Below are positions 35,608 to 44,851 of a stretch of 50,112 nucleotides of DNA, piece after piece (position 1 is the stretch's first letter; each line of letters starts with the position of its first letter). The notes beneath the pieces were generated by a model. The model was not told where the DNA came from and did no database searches. It worked only from the letters and a program-made list of their open reading frames with translations. This DNA comes from Alphaproteobacteria bacterium (lineage in GTDB: Bacteria; Pseudomonadota; Alphaproteobacteria; WRAU01; Hepatincolaceae). Made by a program: the position numbers and the translations under genes. The DNA is taken from NCBI GenBank assembly GCA_031256515.1, contig JAIRQL010000051.1, positions 1 through 50,112 of the forward strand. Reading direction: 5' to 3'.

Positions 35608-35642
35608 TAGGCGAGACTACTTATAAAAATATATCTCGCCTA
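35608..35642 (-). terminator. Hairpin after pgk
   Basis: TAGGCGAGA (35608-35616) and TCTCGCCTA (35634-35642) form a 9-bp stem with a 17-base AT-rich loop downstream of pgk. The T-run is weak. Confidence 0.55.
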
Positions 35643-35652
35643 ATTTTAAAAA

Positions 35653-36855
35653 TTACTTTTTAAGTAAAGCAACCACACCTGGTAGTTCTTTGCCCTCCAT
35701 CCATTCTAAGAAAGCACCACCAGCTGTAGAGATATATGTTAATTTATCTGATAAACCAAATTCAGATAAAGCAGCAACTGTATCACCACCACCAGCGATA
35801 GAAATAAGTTTACCAGATACAGTAGCCTCAGCTACATATTCGGCAATAGCTTTAGTTCCTTTAGCAAAATTTGGCATTTCAAAAGCACCTAACGGACCAT
35901 TCCAAATTAAAGTTTTAGATTCTTTTAAAACAGTATTAATAAAATTTTCTGCTGATTTTGGACCAACATCTAACATCATATAGCCCTCAGGAATTGCTTT
36001 AACATCGCAAATTTGAGTGTTAGCATTATTATCAAATTTATCGGCAACTACTGCATCTACAGGTAAAACTAATTGCGAATGATTTTTTGCTGCAGATTCC
36101 ATAATAGTATTACATTGGTCTACCATATCTTTTTCGCATAAAGAAGTTCCAACATCATGACCTAAAGCATAAAGGAAAGTATTAGCCATACCACCGCCAA
36201 TAACTACATATTGTACTTTTTTAACAAGATTATTTAAAACATCTAATTTAGTAGATACTTTAGAACCACCAACAATAGCTACAACTGGAGAAGCAGGGTT
36301 TCCTAAGGCTTTTTCAAGGGCATCAAGTTCGGCTTCCATTAATCTACCAGCAGCATAAGGTAATAAATGAGCTAAACCTTCGGTTGAGCTGTGGGCTCTA
36401 TGAGCAGCTGAAAAAGCATCAGATACATATAAATCACCTAATTCTGCTAATTGTTTAGTAAATTCAGGATCATTTTTAGTTTCAGCTTTATAGAATCTTA
36501 CATTTTCTAGCATAATAATATCGCCATCTTTCATTGTAGCGATAGCTTGTTTAGGAGTATCTCCAATACAATCAGTAGCAAAACCTATAGGTTTCTTTAA
36601 TACTTCGGCTAAATTTTCAGCTATAGGCTTTAAAGTAAATTCTGCTTCAAAACCATCACCATTAGGGCGACCTAAGTGAGTTAATACAATAACTTTTGCA
36701 CCTTTTTCAGATAATTCCTTAATAGTAGGAGCTGATCTTACAATTCTTTCATTATTGGTAATTTTACCATCTTTCATAGGAACATTAAGGTCTACTCTAA
36801 TTAGAACTCTTTTTCCTTGAACTTCAACATCGTCTAGTGAAACAAACTTGCTCAT
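35653..36855 (-). CDS. pgk: Phosphoglycerate kinase
   Basis: 400 residues. RVDLNVPMKDGKITNNERI (about 21-39), HLGRPNG at 60-66, the ALEKALGNPASPVVAIVGGSKVSTK block, and GGGDTVAAL near 354 are diagnostic. It makes ATP from 1,3-bisphosphoglycerate. Supports glycolysis along with gpmI and the dihydroxyacetone kinase. Start ATG has GGAG upstream. Length normal. Confidence 0.97.
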   Translation of the reverse strand: MSKFVSLDDVEVQGKRVLIRVDLNVPMKDGKITNNERIVRSAPTIKELSEKGAKVIVLTHLGRPNGDGFEAEFTLKPIAENLAEVLKKPIGFATDCIGDTPKQAIATMKDGDIIMLENVRFYKAETKNDPEFTKQLAELGDLYVSDAFSAAHRAHSSTEGLAHLLPYAAGRLMEAELDALEKALGNPASPVVAIVGGSKVSTKLDVLNNLVKKVQYVVIGGGMANTFLYALGHDVGTSLCEKDMVDQCNTIMESAAKNHSQLVLPVDAVVADKFDNNANTQICDVKAIPEGYMMLDVGPKSAENFINTVLKESKTLIWNGPLGAFEMPNFAKGTKAIAEYVAEATVSGKLISIAGGGDTVAALSEFGLSDKLTYISTAGGAFLEWMEGKELPGVVALLKK

Positions 36856-36905
36856 AATATATATTCTCCAGTTTTTTGTTTACAATATAAATAATATAAC
36901 ATTTA

Positions 36906-37709
36906 TTACATGATTTCAATCATATAAGGCGAAACTATCTCTATAAAAGCCCCATATTTAACAGAGTATTTGTCTATATAGCCTCGTACTCTAACCTTTT
37001 TACCTTTGATAGTATTTAAATTAAAAACTTCACTTATATTATCAATGTTATTTTTTGGGATTCTTAAAGAGAATCCTTTTTCTTTTTTTGGTGATAACTG
37101 CAACCATAAGGTGTTTTTAGTAGTTAAGGTATCTACGATAATTCCTTCTACAATTTTATAACTACCGATATAATCTTCAGCTTCTGTAAAGCTAATAACT
37201 TTATTATTTTGCCAAATATTAAGATTCTGTGAGATAGCTTGATTCTCTAACTGAATTAACTCTTTAATCTTAGGAATAGGGTTTTTATTTAGAATGTAGG
37301 TAAAAGCGAATCCTTTTTCTACCAAATAACCATTAATCCATAAATTAGAATCTGCTACATACACATCGGCAAGGATTCTTTTATATTTATCTCTTTTAAA
37401 TTTTTTATCGTATTTAATAATAACTTTTTGATTATTTAATAGTTTATTAAGCTCAGCTTTGGCAGCAAATCCAAAGTCTTGTGGAGGGTCGGTAAAAATT
37501 TCGGGAGCTTGAATTCCTAACAGTCTAACCTTTTCAATTTTATCTTTAATTTTAATGGTAATAGTATCACCATCTATAACTTCAAGAACCGAGAATTTTT
37601 GTAGGTTTTCGGCATAAGTTATAGAGGCAATACCAACTAATAAGGTTATAAAAAGAAAATTCTTAAATAAACTTAGGAATCTTTTAGTTAGATTTAATTT
37701 TAAGAACAC
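36906..37709 (-). CDS. Exported staphylococcal-nuclease-like protein
   Basis: 267 residues starting GTG 37709. Signal peptide about 14-33 (LSLFKNFLFITLLVGIASITYA). VLEVIDGDTITI at 42-53 and RLLGIQAPEI at 62-71, then DKYKRILADVYV near 106, resemble thermonuclease (SNase). The conserved Asp of the usual GIDAPE is Gln here, which would weaken calcium binding, so activity is doubtful. The C-terminal 100 residues form a separate, OB-like part. It overlaps the small ORF at 37684-37854. Confidence 0.75.
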   Translation of the reverse strand: MFLKLNLTKRFLSLFKNFLFITLLVGIASITYAENLQKFSVLEVIDGDTITIKIKDKIEKVRLLGIQAPEIFTDPPQDFGFAAKAELNKLLNNQKVIIKYDKKFKRDKYKRILADVYVADSNLWINGYLVEKGFAFTYILNKNPIPKIKELIQLENQAISQNLNIWQNNKVISFTEAEDYIGSYKIVEGIIVDTLTTKNTLWLQLSPKKEKGFSLRIPKNNIDNISEVFNLNTIKGKKVRVRGYIDKYSVKYGAFIEIVSPYMIEIM

Positions 37710-37854
37710 TATCTTTATTGGTTAATGTTGTTGTTGCTTTAATTTTATTGATAACTTCTTCTAAATATTTTTTATTAGCATTAAGATTATTTTGCGATTC
37801 TACCTTAGAATTAATGTGTTTACTTAAAGATAATAATCCATTCATTTGTACCAT
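37684..37854 (-). CDS. Small 56-residue protein, unknown
   Basis: ATG 37854 to TAA 37684 gives 56 residues (begins MVQMNGLLSLSK, helical and Lys/Asn-rich). AAAGGAG lies six bases before the start, a strong RBS. Its last 26 bases overlap the GTG start of the nuclease-like gene, so it may couple translation of that gene. No family recognised, but RBS and coupling argue for a real gene. Confidence 0.55.
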   Translation of the reverse strand: MVQMNGLLSLSKHINSKVESQNNLNANKKYLEEVINKIKATTTLTNKDSVLKIKSN

Positions 37855-37915
37855 TGTCAACTCCTTTTAGTAATATTAATTAAGAATATTGTAATGGCAA
37901 AAGATTAATAAAAGT

Positions 37916-38419
37916 TTACTGCAAGTAATACATTTTACAGGTCATTTCTAAACCATCTTTGGTATTAGTTTGGAAATAATCAATAAATAACTTAGAATTA
38001 GCTTGTACTTTAGAGGCTTCAGTTGGAATACTACCATTTCCCATTTTAGAAAGTTTTTCAAAAACATTTTTTATATCACTTTTTGATAGTAAGTGAATAA
38101 TATTTAGACATGGAATATTGCCATTACTTTCTTGAGATTTATCTAAAAGAATAATACTGGTAATAGCATAATTTTGTAAAATATAAGTAACCTTAGTTTT
38201 TAAGGCATCAATTTGTAAGGTGCCAACAAGAGTGTTATCAGCTTCTTCTTTCCAAACTATATCAGACTTAAATAGAGCCTTATTGCCAGCGGTTAAATTT
38301 TGCTGAATTTCAAGAATATCAAACTTATTATCTGAGGCAAAAAACATAAAATACGATACAGTAATAAGAGCTAAAATCGCTAAAATAAAGATAACTATTA
38401 ATGGGAATTTTCTAAACAT
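37916..38419 (-). CDS. Membrane-anchored protein of unknown function
   Basis: 167 residues. One N-terminal helix (LIVIFILAILALITVSYFMFF, about 7-27), then about 140 soluble residues, probably periplasmic. Two Cys residues (in PCLNI near 103 and CKMYYLQ near 161). No family known to me. Sixty-one bases separate its stop from the small ORF. Confidence 0.6.
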   Translation of the reverse strand: MFRKFPLIVIFILAILALITVSYFMFFASDNKFDILEIQQNLTAGNKALFKSDIVWKEEADNTLVGTLQIDALKTKVTYILQNYAITSIILLDKSQESNGNIPCLNIIHLLSKSDIKNVFEKLSKMGNGSIPTEASKVQANSKLFIDYFQTNTKDGLEMTCKMYYLQ

Positions 38420-38500
38420 TGTTATTACTGCAATTTATGTTATAATTAATTTTAATATTATAAAATAATATTAATTAAAATTCAATAGCCTACAAATCAA

Positions 38501-39955
38501 ATGAATATAAATTTTAGACTAATACTATCATTGTTAGGATATTTGTTTACAGCAATTGGTCTTTTAATGCTTATCCCAGCATTTATTGATTACTTTACCC
38601 ATCATCCTGGTAGTAAAACTTTTTTTATTTTTTCGGTAATTATCACATTTTTAGGATTACTATTAGCTTTTTCTAATAAGCAAGAGCAGATGAAATCTTT
38701 ATCACTTAAAGATGGTTTAATTTTAACAGTAGTAGCTTGGGTTAGTATTGTTGGATTATCGGCTTTGCCTTTTAAATTTGGTTATTTGCAACTTAGTTAT
38801 ACCGATAGTTATTTTGAGATGATGTCGGCTTTTTCTACCACTGGAGCAACGGTTATCCCTAACTTAGATATACTTTCTTACGGTTTTCATTTTTGGCGAG
38901 CTTTAATGCAGTGGATTGGTGGGCTTGGGATTATTGTGGCAGCGGTTATTTTAATGCCATCTTTACAAGGTGGTGGTATGCAGCTTTTTAAGATTGAATC
39001 CTTTGAAACCTTTAATAATGCTATAGATAAAGCTAAGAAAATTGCTTATGGTATGGTGAGTATTTATATTTGTATTACGGTTATTACCTTATTTGCTTTA
39101 TTGTATTTAGGAAACCTTAACTTTTTTGATTCACTTATACATAGCTTAACCTCAGTTTCTACGGCAGGATTTTCTAACAGAAATGCTTCTATTGCTTATT
39201 TTAATAGTGCTACGGTAGAGATTATTTTAATTTTTGCTATGATAAGTGGGGCGCTTCCCTATGTGCTTTTATATAATTTATTCTTTTTAAGAAAAAGTAG
39301 TATTTTTACCGATAGGCAAGTAATTGGATTTATTAAAATTATTGTTTCAGTAATTTTAGTTCTTTCGGTATGGCTAAGTTTTAAAAATGGTATCCACTAT
39401 TTTACCTCACTAAGATACTCTGCTTTTAGTGTGGTAAGTATTATTACGGGGACTGGCTTTGTTTCTTACGATTATAGTACTCTTGGTAGCTTTCCAGTAA
39501 TGTTATTGTTTATGGTTATGTTTATTGGTGGTTGTGCTGGGTCAACAGCTTGCGGGATTAAAGTTTATCGTTTTCAGATTGCTTATGCGATGGGGGTATC
39601 GTATTTAGATAAGCTATTTTTAAGTAAACATATTTCAGTTCCTTTTTATAATGGTAATCCTATAGGAAATGATCTTGGTTTAGGGGTAATGGTTTATTTA
39701 TTTTTATTTTTTATTATCCTTATGATTGGTAGTGTGGTTTTATCGGCTTTAGATTTAGATTTTATTACCGCCCTTAGTGCAGTAGCAACATGCTTAAGTA
39801 ATGTTGGACCAGGTCTTGGAGCAATGATTGGTCCAGTAGGTAATTTTGCAGAAATACCACTTGCTGGCAAATGGCTTCTAAGTTTAATTATGCTTTTAGG
39901 AAGGTTAGAAATTTTTGGAGTTCTTGTAATTCTTAGTAGAAAGTTTTGGCTATAG
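38501..39955 (+). CDS. trkH: Trk-type potassium uptake protein TrkH
   Basis: 484 residues, many membrane helices. Four pore-loop selectivity segments are visible: STTGATV (about 112), TSVSTAGFSN (about 218), ITGTGFVSYD (about 319) and LSNVGPGLGA (about 433). TrkH carries potassium and needs TrkA, not seen here. Ends TAG. No TrkA in the window. Confidence 0.93.
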   Translation: MNINFRLILSLLGYLFTAIGLLMLIPAFIDYFTHHPGSKTFFIFSVIITFLGLLLAFSNKQEQMKSLSLKDGLILTVVAWVSIVGLSALPFKFGYLQLSYTDSYFEMMSAFSTTGATVIPNLDILSYGFHFWRALMQWIGGLGIIVAAVILMPSLQGGGMQLFKIESFETFNNAIDKAKKIAYGMVSIYICITVITLFALLYLGNLNFFDSLIHSLTSVSTAGFSNRNASIAYFNSATVEIILIFAMISGALPYVLLYNLFFLRKSSIFTDRQVIGFIKIIVSVILVLSVWLSFKNGIHYFTSLRYSAFSVVSIITGTGFVSYDYSTLGSFPVMLLFMVMFIGGCAGSTACGIKVYRFQIAYAMGVSYLDKLFLSKHISVPFYNGNPIGNDLGLGVMVYLFLFFIILMIGSVVLSALDLDFITALSAVATCLSNVGPGLGAMIGPVGNFAEIPLAGKWLLSLIMLLGRLEIFGVLVILSRKFWL

Positions 39956-39972
39956 TTTATATTATTATTTTA

Positions 39973-40005
39973 TGTTATAATGAATAAAAAAAATGTAAGG
40001 AGGAG
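39973..40005 (+). promoter_or_regulatory. Extended -10 promoter and strong RBS of the first outer-membrane protein gene
   Basis: TGTTATAAT at 39973-39981 contains TATAAT with the TGn extension. AAGGAGGAG at 39997-40005 is the best ribosome binding site in the window. It lies before TTG 40013 and after the upstream ATG 39980, which argues for the TTG start. Confidence 0.6.
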
Positions 40006-40012
40006 TATTATC

Positions 40013-40744
40013 TTGAAAAAAATCATTTTTACAACGATATTTTCACTATTTAGCTTTGGGTTAATGGCTCAAGGTGATCATGCTTTTATTATAGGATTCG
40101 GTGGTGCTAGTAATACTGTAAGTGTATCGCAAAGATCTACTCTCACAGGCGAAACTCAATATAGTCCTTATGCAGAAGAAACAGGGTTTAATGCCAAATA
40201 TAATTTTAGTCTTGGCTATTTAAAACAAACACCTTATCTTAATAATAAGTTATCTTTAGGAGCAGACTTTACCATGTTCTTCAGTGATGGCTTAAATAAT
40301 AGAATAACAGTAAGACCAGATTTTACAGCTTCTGGTGGAATGGTTAAATCGGTAGATAATACTTCTTTATATTCATATACAGCTATGTTTATTGCTAACT
40401 ATCAATTACTACAAATTAGTAAACTTGAATTTATAGCTCAACTAGGGGCAGGTTTAATTTTAAATACGATAAATCGTAATGTTACCAATACATTTTATTT
40501 AGCTGATGGTACAGAGTTAGGGGTTGGTCATAATTCTGGATTTGGAACAAGTGGTTCTCTTGCTACAAGAGCAGGTTTAATCGGAAATTACAATATGTTT
40601 GATAGATTAGCTATTGGGGTAGGTGTTTATTATACCTATGCAGGAGCAACTACAAAAACCAATGTAGCAGGCAGTGAGCTTGACTATAGAATTAAAAATG
40701 AGGGAACAACCAGCTATAACCTTCATTTAATTTGGAGAGTTTAG
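40013..40744 (+). CDS. Outer-membrane beta-barrel-type protein (paralogue 1)
   Basis: I choose TTG 40013, giving 243 residues: MKKIIFTTIFSLFSFGLMA (signal peptide), then a barrel-like pattern and NKLSLGADF. An ATG 11 codons upstream would put a charged tail before the signal peptide and would overlap the -10 box. The end KNEGTTSYNLHLIWRV has the C-terminal aromatic pattern of outer-membrane barrels. It is a paralogue of the next gene. Function unknown. Confidence 0.7.
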   Translation: MKKIIFTTIFSLFSFGLMAQGDHAFIIGFGGASNTVSVSQRSTLTGETQYSPYAEETGFNAKYNFSLGYLKQTPYLNNKLSLGADFTMFFSDGLNNRITVRPDFTASGGMVKSVDNTSLYSYTAMFIANYQLLQISKLEFIAQLGAGLILNTINRNVTNTFYLADGTELGVGHNSGFGTSGSLATRAGLIGNYNMFDRLAIGVGVYYTYAGATTKTNVAGSELDYRIKNEGTTSYNLHLIWRV

Positions 40745-40771
40745 TTATAGTTTAATTAGGGAATCCTTATT

Positions 40772-41473
40772 ATGAAAAAAATAGTTTTAATAACTGCTTT
40801 TATCTTATTTAGTTTTAGTTTAATGGCAAATAGTAGTGGTGGTAGAAATTCTTTATCTTTTTTAGGAATAACTACATCTAATAGTAGTACTAAAGTATCT
40901 ATAAATGGTTCTTCTTTTGAATCCGTTCCTGAGTTTGATATTAGGGCAAGCCCTAGTATTACTTTTTTAAGATCGCTACCTTCTTTTAATAATAAGTTAT
41001 CTTTAGGTTTTGATTTAGCTGCTTATATTAGTGAGGGGATAAATACTAACGAGATGAATATACAGGCAGGTGGGATAATCTCAACAAATAGAGTTAAAGC
41101 TAATTACGATTCGCTTACTACTATGTTTATAGCGGATTATAATTTTTTAACACTAGGTTTGTTTGATTTCTCTTTACAAGGTGGTGTTGGGATTGCCTCT
41201 AGTATTCTAGATCTTGATTATACTAAAAGAATATATGATATTAATCAGGGTTTACTTTCTCATAAATCGGTTAATGATTCGGATATTACTTCTACCTATG
41301 TTTCTCGTATAGGACTTGTAAGTAGTTATAATTTTGCTCGCTTTTTTGCCTTAGGCTTAGGTCTTCATTATACTTATATAGGAGAAACTAAATTTAGAAT
41401 AGATAGTACCGATTATCGTATTAAAAATAAAGGTGTTACAAGTTTTAATGTTAGCTTGAAATGGTTGTTTTAA
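40772..41473 (+). CDS. Outer-membrane beta-barrel-type protein (paralogue 2)
   Basis: 233 residues. Signal peptide MKKIVLITAFILFSFSLMA, then repeated strands. The regions NNKLSLGFDL, TMFIADY and the C-terminal IKNKGVTSFNVSLKWLF parallel the previous gene, so the pair came from a duplication. A terminal Phe suggests the BAM-recognised C-terminus. It may be an exposed surface antigen. Confidence 0.7.
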   Translation: MKKIVLITAFILFSFSLMANSSGGRNSLSFLGITTSNSSTKVSINGSSFESVPEFDIRASPSITFLRSLPSFNNKLSLGFDLAAYISEGINTNEMNIQAGGIISTNRVKANYDSLTTMFIADYNFLTLGLFDFSLQGGVGIASSILDLDYTKRIYDINQGLLSHKSVNDSDITSTYVSRIGLVSSYNFARFFALGLGLHYTYIGETKFRIDSTDYRIKNKGVTSFNVSLKWLF

Positions 41474-41523
41474 TAAATAGGCTATTTTAAGAGATTTTAA
41501 TTTTAAATATCTTATTATTATAA

Positions 41524-41549
41524 AAAAGAGAGTCTTAAGACTCTCTTTT
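41524..41549. terminator. Bidirectional terminator between the OMP pair and the pentapeptide pair
   Basis: A perfect 26-base palindrome at 41524-41549 (arms AAAAGAGAGTCTT / AAGACTCTCTTTT) is flanked by T-runs on both strands. Similar to the hairpin at 43096-43130. Confidence 0.8.
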
Positions 41550-41554
41550 GTTTT

Positions 41555-43018
41555 TTAAGGCATTCTACCATGTCTTCTAAATGCTTGTAATAATTGCCAA
41601 ATTAAAGATAATAATAATACCGTAAAGAAAAAATGAGTAAAGAATTGCGATATAAATATAAATTCAAAATTTTTAACCATAGAAAAAGGATTATAGTTTC
41701 TAATAATATTTATAAATTGTTCATGAAAAAAATAGGTTTCTAAGAAGCTCCCTAATGCTGTAACAAGAAGAACCCACATCATAGCCAGTAAAGCATTTGT
41801 GCCATGCTGATTGGTGTATTTATTAAATAAGAGGATTGGATCTTTACTAAAACTTCCACATCTCTTATCCATTTCTAGTTTATGGAATTCCCAAGCTAAT
41901 ATTCTATCATTTTGTTTTATGGCTTGGTCTTTTAATAATCTATAACTATCGGCATTATCTGCTGATTCTATATTGTTTTTATTCATAACAATATTTTTTT
42001 CAATTAATGTATTTTCAGCATTAAATTTACTTATTTTTGTATTACCCAACCATAAATATGTAAAACTTGACATAGAAATATCTAGTTTACCTTTAATTTC
42101 TGTATTTCTAAAATCAGCTATATTGCTAAAAGTACTGTCTTTAAAAATAACATCTTTTTTGAAAATAGTTTTAGCTGCTATATCGTCTTCTGTTGTAAAA
42201 TAGCATCTGTTTGTAAAAGTAGTTCTTCTAAAATTTGCTAAATCTTTAAAAGTAGTACTTAAAAATACTCCTCTATTTAACCTAGCATGATAAAAATTCA
42301 CCTCTTTTTCAAAGATAGTATTATTAAAAGTACTACTGTTATTAAATTCTACATAACAGAAAGAAGACTTATCTTTAAGTTTAGAATTACTAAAATAGAG
42401 TTGTTCCGTGAAAATATTATCATTAAAACTTACTTCATCCTGAAAGAAAGTACAATCAAAGTTAGCTTTAGCAGTAAATACGGTATTGTTAAAATTTGCT
42501 GACTTAAAAAATATACAATAGGAAAAATTAGTTCCAGAATATTTTTGAGTACTCATATTGAACTTTCCTGCAAAAATACAAGAGCTATAATTATATGGAG
42601 TATCTTTTAGTACTTGAATATCTACTGCAAATATACTTTTTGAAACATTTAGTCCGTTAATATTATTTAAATCTTCCATAAAAAGATAAGCATAAGGGAA
42701 CCTAGCATTTTTGACACCATTATAAGGAAGAAGTTTTTCAACATTTTGAAATCTTTCCCATTCGGCTTTATTTCTAATTATTATATGCTTACGAGAACTA
42801 TCACTATTATAGGGCATTTCGGTTATAGATTCTATATAGCTATAAAAATTAGAATCTAAGGATATTAGTTCTATCTCTGTAGAACCATTATATAAAGCTC
42901 TTTTTTCTATAGGATATTTAAAGACTTTTTCTTCTAAATCACCCTTGGTGAATTTGAATTCAATATAACCATCATTTTCGGTAATATCTAATTGGATTTT
43001 ATTATCGTTTTTACTCAT
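41555..43018 (-). CDS. Pentapeptide-repeat-like membrane-anchored protein (paralogue 1)
   Basis: 487 residues. Residues about 145-325 carry repeats such as FNNTVFTAKANF, FNDNIFTEQLYF, FNNTIFEKEVNF and FRRTTFTNRCYF, resembling the pentapeptide right-handed helix. The last 90 residues have two membrane helices (WVLLVTALGSFLETYFF and FFFTVLLLSLIWQLLQAF), ending RRHGRMP. N-terminus starts KNDNKIQLDITEND. Highly similar to the next gene. No known function. Confidence 0.7.
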   Translation of the reverse strand: MSKNDNKIQLDITENDGYIEFKFTKGDLEEKVFKYPIEKRALYNGSTEIELISLDSNFYSYIESITEMPYNSDSSRKHIIIRNKAEWERFQNVEKLLPYNGVKNARFPYAYLFMEDLNNINGLNVSKSIFAVDIQVLKDTPYNYSSCIFAGKFNMSTQKYSGTNFSYCIFFKSANFNNTVFTAKANFDCTFFQDEVSFNDNIFTEQLYFSNSKLKDKSSFCYVEFNNSSTFNNTIFEKEVNFYHARLNRGVFLSTTFKDLANFRRTTFTNRCYFTTEDDIAAKTIFKKDVIFKDSTFSNIADFRNTEIKGKLDISMSSFTYLWLGNTKISKFNAENTLIEKNIVMNKNNIESADNADSYRLLKDQAIKQNDRILAWEFHKLEMDKRCGSFSKDPILLFNKYTNQHGTNALLAMMWVLLVTALGSFLETYFFHEQFINIIRNYNPFSMVKNFEFIFISQFFTHFFFTVLLLSLIWQLLQAFRRHGRMP

Positions 43019-43097
43019 TTTTTGCTTCCTTTTATAAAAAGGTTAGCATAAATAAATATTTAATACTAGACAATCTTATTTGAGGAAATATTTTCAA

Positions 43098-43130
43098 AAA
43101 AGAGAGTCTTATGAACTCTCTTTTGTTTTT
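43098..43130 (-). terminator. Terminator of the second pentapeptide-like gene
   Basis: AAAAGAGAGT (43098-43107) and ACTCTCTTTT (43115-43124) form a stem with a 7-base loop. Very like the 41524 terminator, so copied with its gene. Confidence 0.7.
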
Positions 43131-44419
43131 TAGGGCATTTTGCTGTATCTACGAAAGGCTTGTAGTAATTGCCAGATTAGGGATAGTAATAGGACTGTAA
43201 AGCAAAAGTGAGTAATAGATTGTAATAGAGACATACATTTGAAACTTTGTGCTAGAATGAGCGGATTATAGCTTAGTATAGTTTCTCCAAAATTTTTATG
43301 GAAAAGGTAAGATTCTACATAGCTTCCTAATATTAAAATAACGAAGAAACAAAAAATAGCTAATAAAGAACTTGTACCATGTTGATTTGTAAGCCAATTA
43401 AATAATAAGATTGGGTTTTTACTCCAATCTTTAGTGTTCATTTCTAATTTATAAAACTCCCAAGCTAATGTTCTATTATTTTGTTTTATGGCTTGGTCTT
43501 TTAATAATCTATAACTAGTAGTATTAGTTTTTCCTTTTTTGTTTATAATATTTTTATTAATAATTATTAATTCTTCAATTAATGTGTTGCTAGCTCTAAG
43601 TTCATCAATTTTTGTATCGTTTAACCATAGATATACTAATCTTGTAGAATTAATATCTAATCTACTTTTAATTGTTGTATTTTTAAAAGAAATTTCATCT
43701 TTAAAGGTAGCATTGTTAAAATAAGCTATTTTCTCAAAAATGGATGTTGTAAAATAAGCTTCATAATTAAAAATAGTATGTTTAAAATTAGCATTACCAT
43801 AAAAATTAGTATATTTAAAACGAGTAATACCATTAAACAGAGCATATCTAAAATTAACTACACTCTTAAAAGTAGTGGCTATAAAAGTATTTTTGTTATT
43901 AAAAATAGCATATTTAAAGTAAGCAGTGCTATTAAAAGTGGTTTTTGTAAAAACAACACTACTATTAAATATAACATTATTAAAAGAAACTTTATCTTTA
44001 AAAGTACTATTATTAAAACTAACTATATCTTGAAAAAAACTTCTATCAAAGCTAGTTTTAGAAGTAAATTCCATATTGTCAAAATTAATTGGTTTTAAGA
44101 AGATATAAGAGAAATTAATTTTTTTAGCATTAGTATTTCTTAAGTTTTCTAACTGTTCCCATTGTTTTATACATCTAATTAGTATGTAAGTATGAACTTG
44201 TTTATGCTTATATAATAATATTTCAGTTATAGATTCCATATAGTTATAAAAGTTAGAATCTAGTCTTATTGTATCTACTTTTACCTCTGATAAAGTTTCT
44301 TGATTTATAGGATATGTAAATACTCTTTCTTCCAAGCCATTATTAGTAAACTTAAATATAATTTCGCCATTGTTTTCAGAAATATCCAGTTGGATTTTTT
44401 CATTATTATTGTTATTCAT
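43130..44419 (-). CDS. Pentapeptide-repeat-like membrane-anchored protein (paralogue 2)
   Basis: 429 residues. Repeats such as FNNSTFKDKVSF, FTKTTFNSTAYF, FIATTFKSVVNF and FNNATFKDEISF lie at about 130-275. LLKDQAIKQN.R.LAWEF and LLLSLIWQLLQAFRR.SKMP match the previous gene, and so does the N-terminus QLDISENNGEIIFKF. It has two C-terminal helices. It is shorter in the repeat region by about 50 residues, so repeats have been gained or lost. Confidence 0.7.
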   Translation of the reverse strand: MNNNNNEKIQLDISENNGEIIFKFTNNGLEERVFTYPINQETLSEVKVDTIRLDSNFYNYMESITEILLYKHKQVHTYILIRCIKQWEQLENLRNTNAKKINFSYIFLKPINFDNMEFTSKTSFDRSFFQDIVSFNNSTFKDKVSFNNVIFNSSVVFTKTTFNSTAYFKYAIFNNKNTFIATTFKSVVNFRYALFNGITRFKYTNFYGNANFKHTIFNYEAYFTTSIFEKIAYFNNATFKDEISFKNTTIKSRLDINSTRLVYLWLNDTKIDELRASNTLIEELIIINKNIINKKGKTNTTSYRLLKDQAIKQNNRTLAWEFYKLEMNTKDWSKNPILLFNWLTNQHGTSSLLAIFCFFVILILGSYVESYLFHKNFGETILSYNPLILAQSFKCMSLLQSITHFCFTVLLLSLIWQLLQAFRRYSKMP

Positions 44420-44518
44420 TTTTGATTCCTGTTTATCAAACAGGTTTATTATAAACAGATATTAAATATTAGAAAGATTTATTTAGAAAAATATTTTATA
44501 AAATATATTGTAAAAACT

Positions 44519-44592
44519 TGGAGCGGGTGAAGGGAATCGAACCCTCGTCGTAAGCTTGGAAGGCTTCTGCTCTACCATTGAGCTACACCCGC
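44519..44592 (-). tRNA. tRNA-Gly (TCC)
   Basis: On the minus strand GCGGGTG pairs with CACCCGC, the D-arm is TAGCTCAATGGTAGAGC, the anticodon loop CTTCCAA gives TCC, the T-loop GGTTCGATTCC is present, and CCA is encoded. 74 nt. Reads GGA/GGG. Confidence 0.95.
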
Positions 44593-44668
44593 AATAGAAA
44601 TCTGACTTTAATTTTATATTTGATGGTATTTAATAAAACCACCAAGAATAAAATCTTACTTAAGCTAG

Positions 44669-44754
44669 TGGTGGATGGGGTAGGATTCGAACCTACGTAG
44701 GCATTCGCCAACGGATTTACAGTCCGTCTCCTTTAGCCACTCGGACACCCATCC
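44669..44754 (-). tRNA. tRNA-Tyr (GTA)
   Basis: On the minus strand a class II tRNA of 86 nt: GGATGGG/CCCATCC acceptor, anticodon loop CTGTAAA (GTA), long variable arm, GGTTCGAATCC T-arm and encoded CCA. It and tRNA-Gly are divergent from rlmB. tRNA-Tyr plus tRNA-Gly beside tuf is a known alphaproteobacterial cluster. Confidence 0.96.
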
Positions 44755-44851
44755 AATCTACTAACTAGTTTATAATAATATGTTGCTTAATTTTTTACAA
44801 GAACTTTTTTATTTTTATTGGTATTATTTGAGGAATATATAATATTTCTTT

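Noticed and set aside
39980..40744. ATG 39980 as start of the outer-membrane protein
   Set aside because: It overlaps the TATAAT box and lies before the strong RBS. TTG 40013 directly begins the signal peptide.
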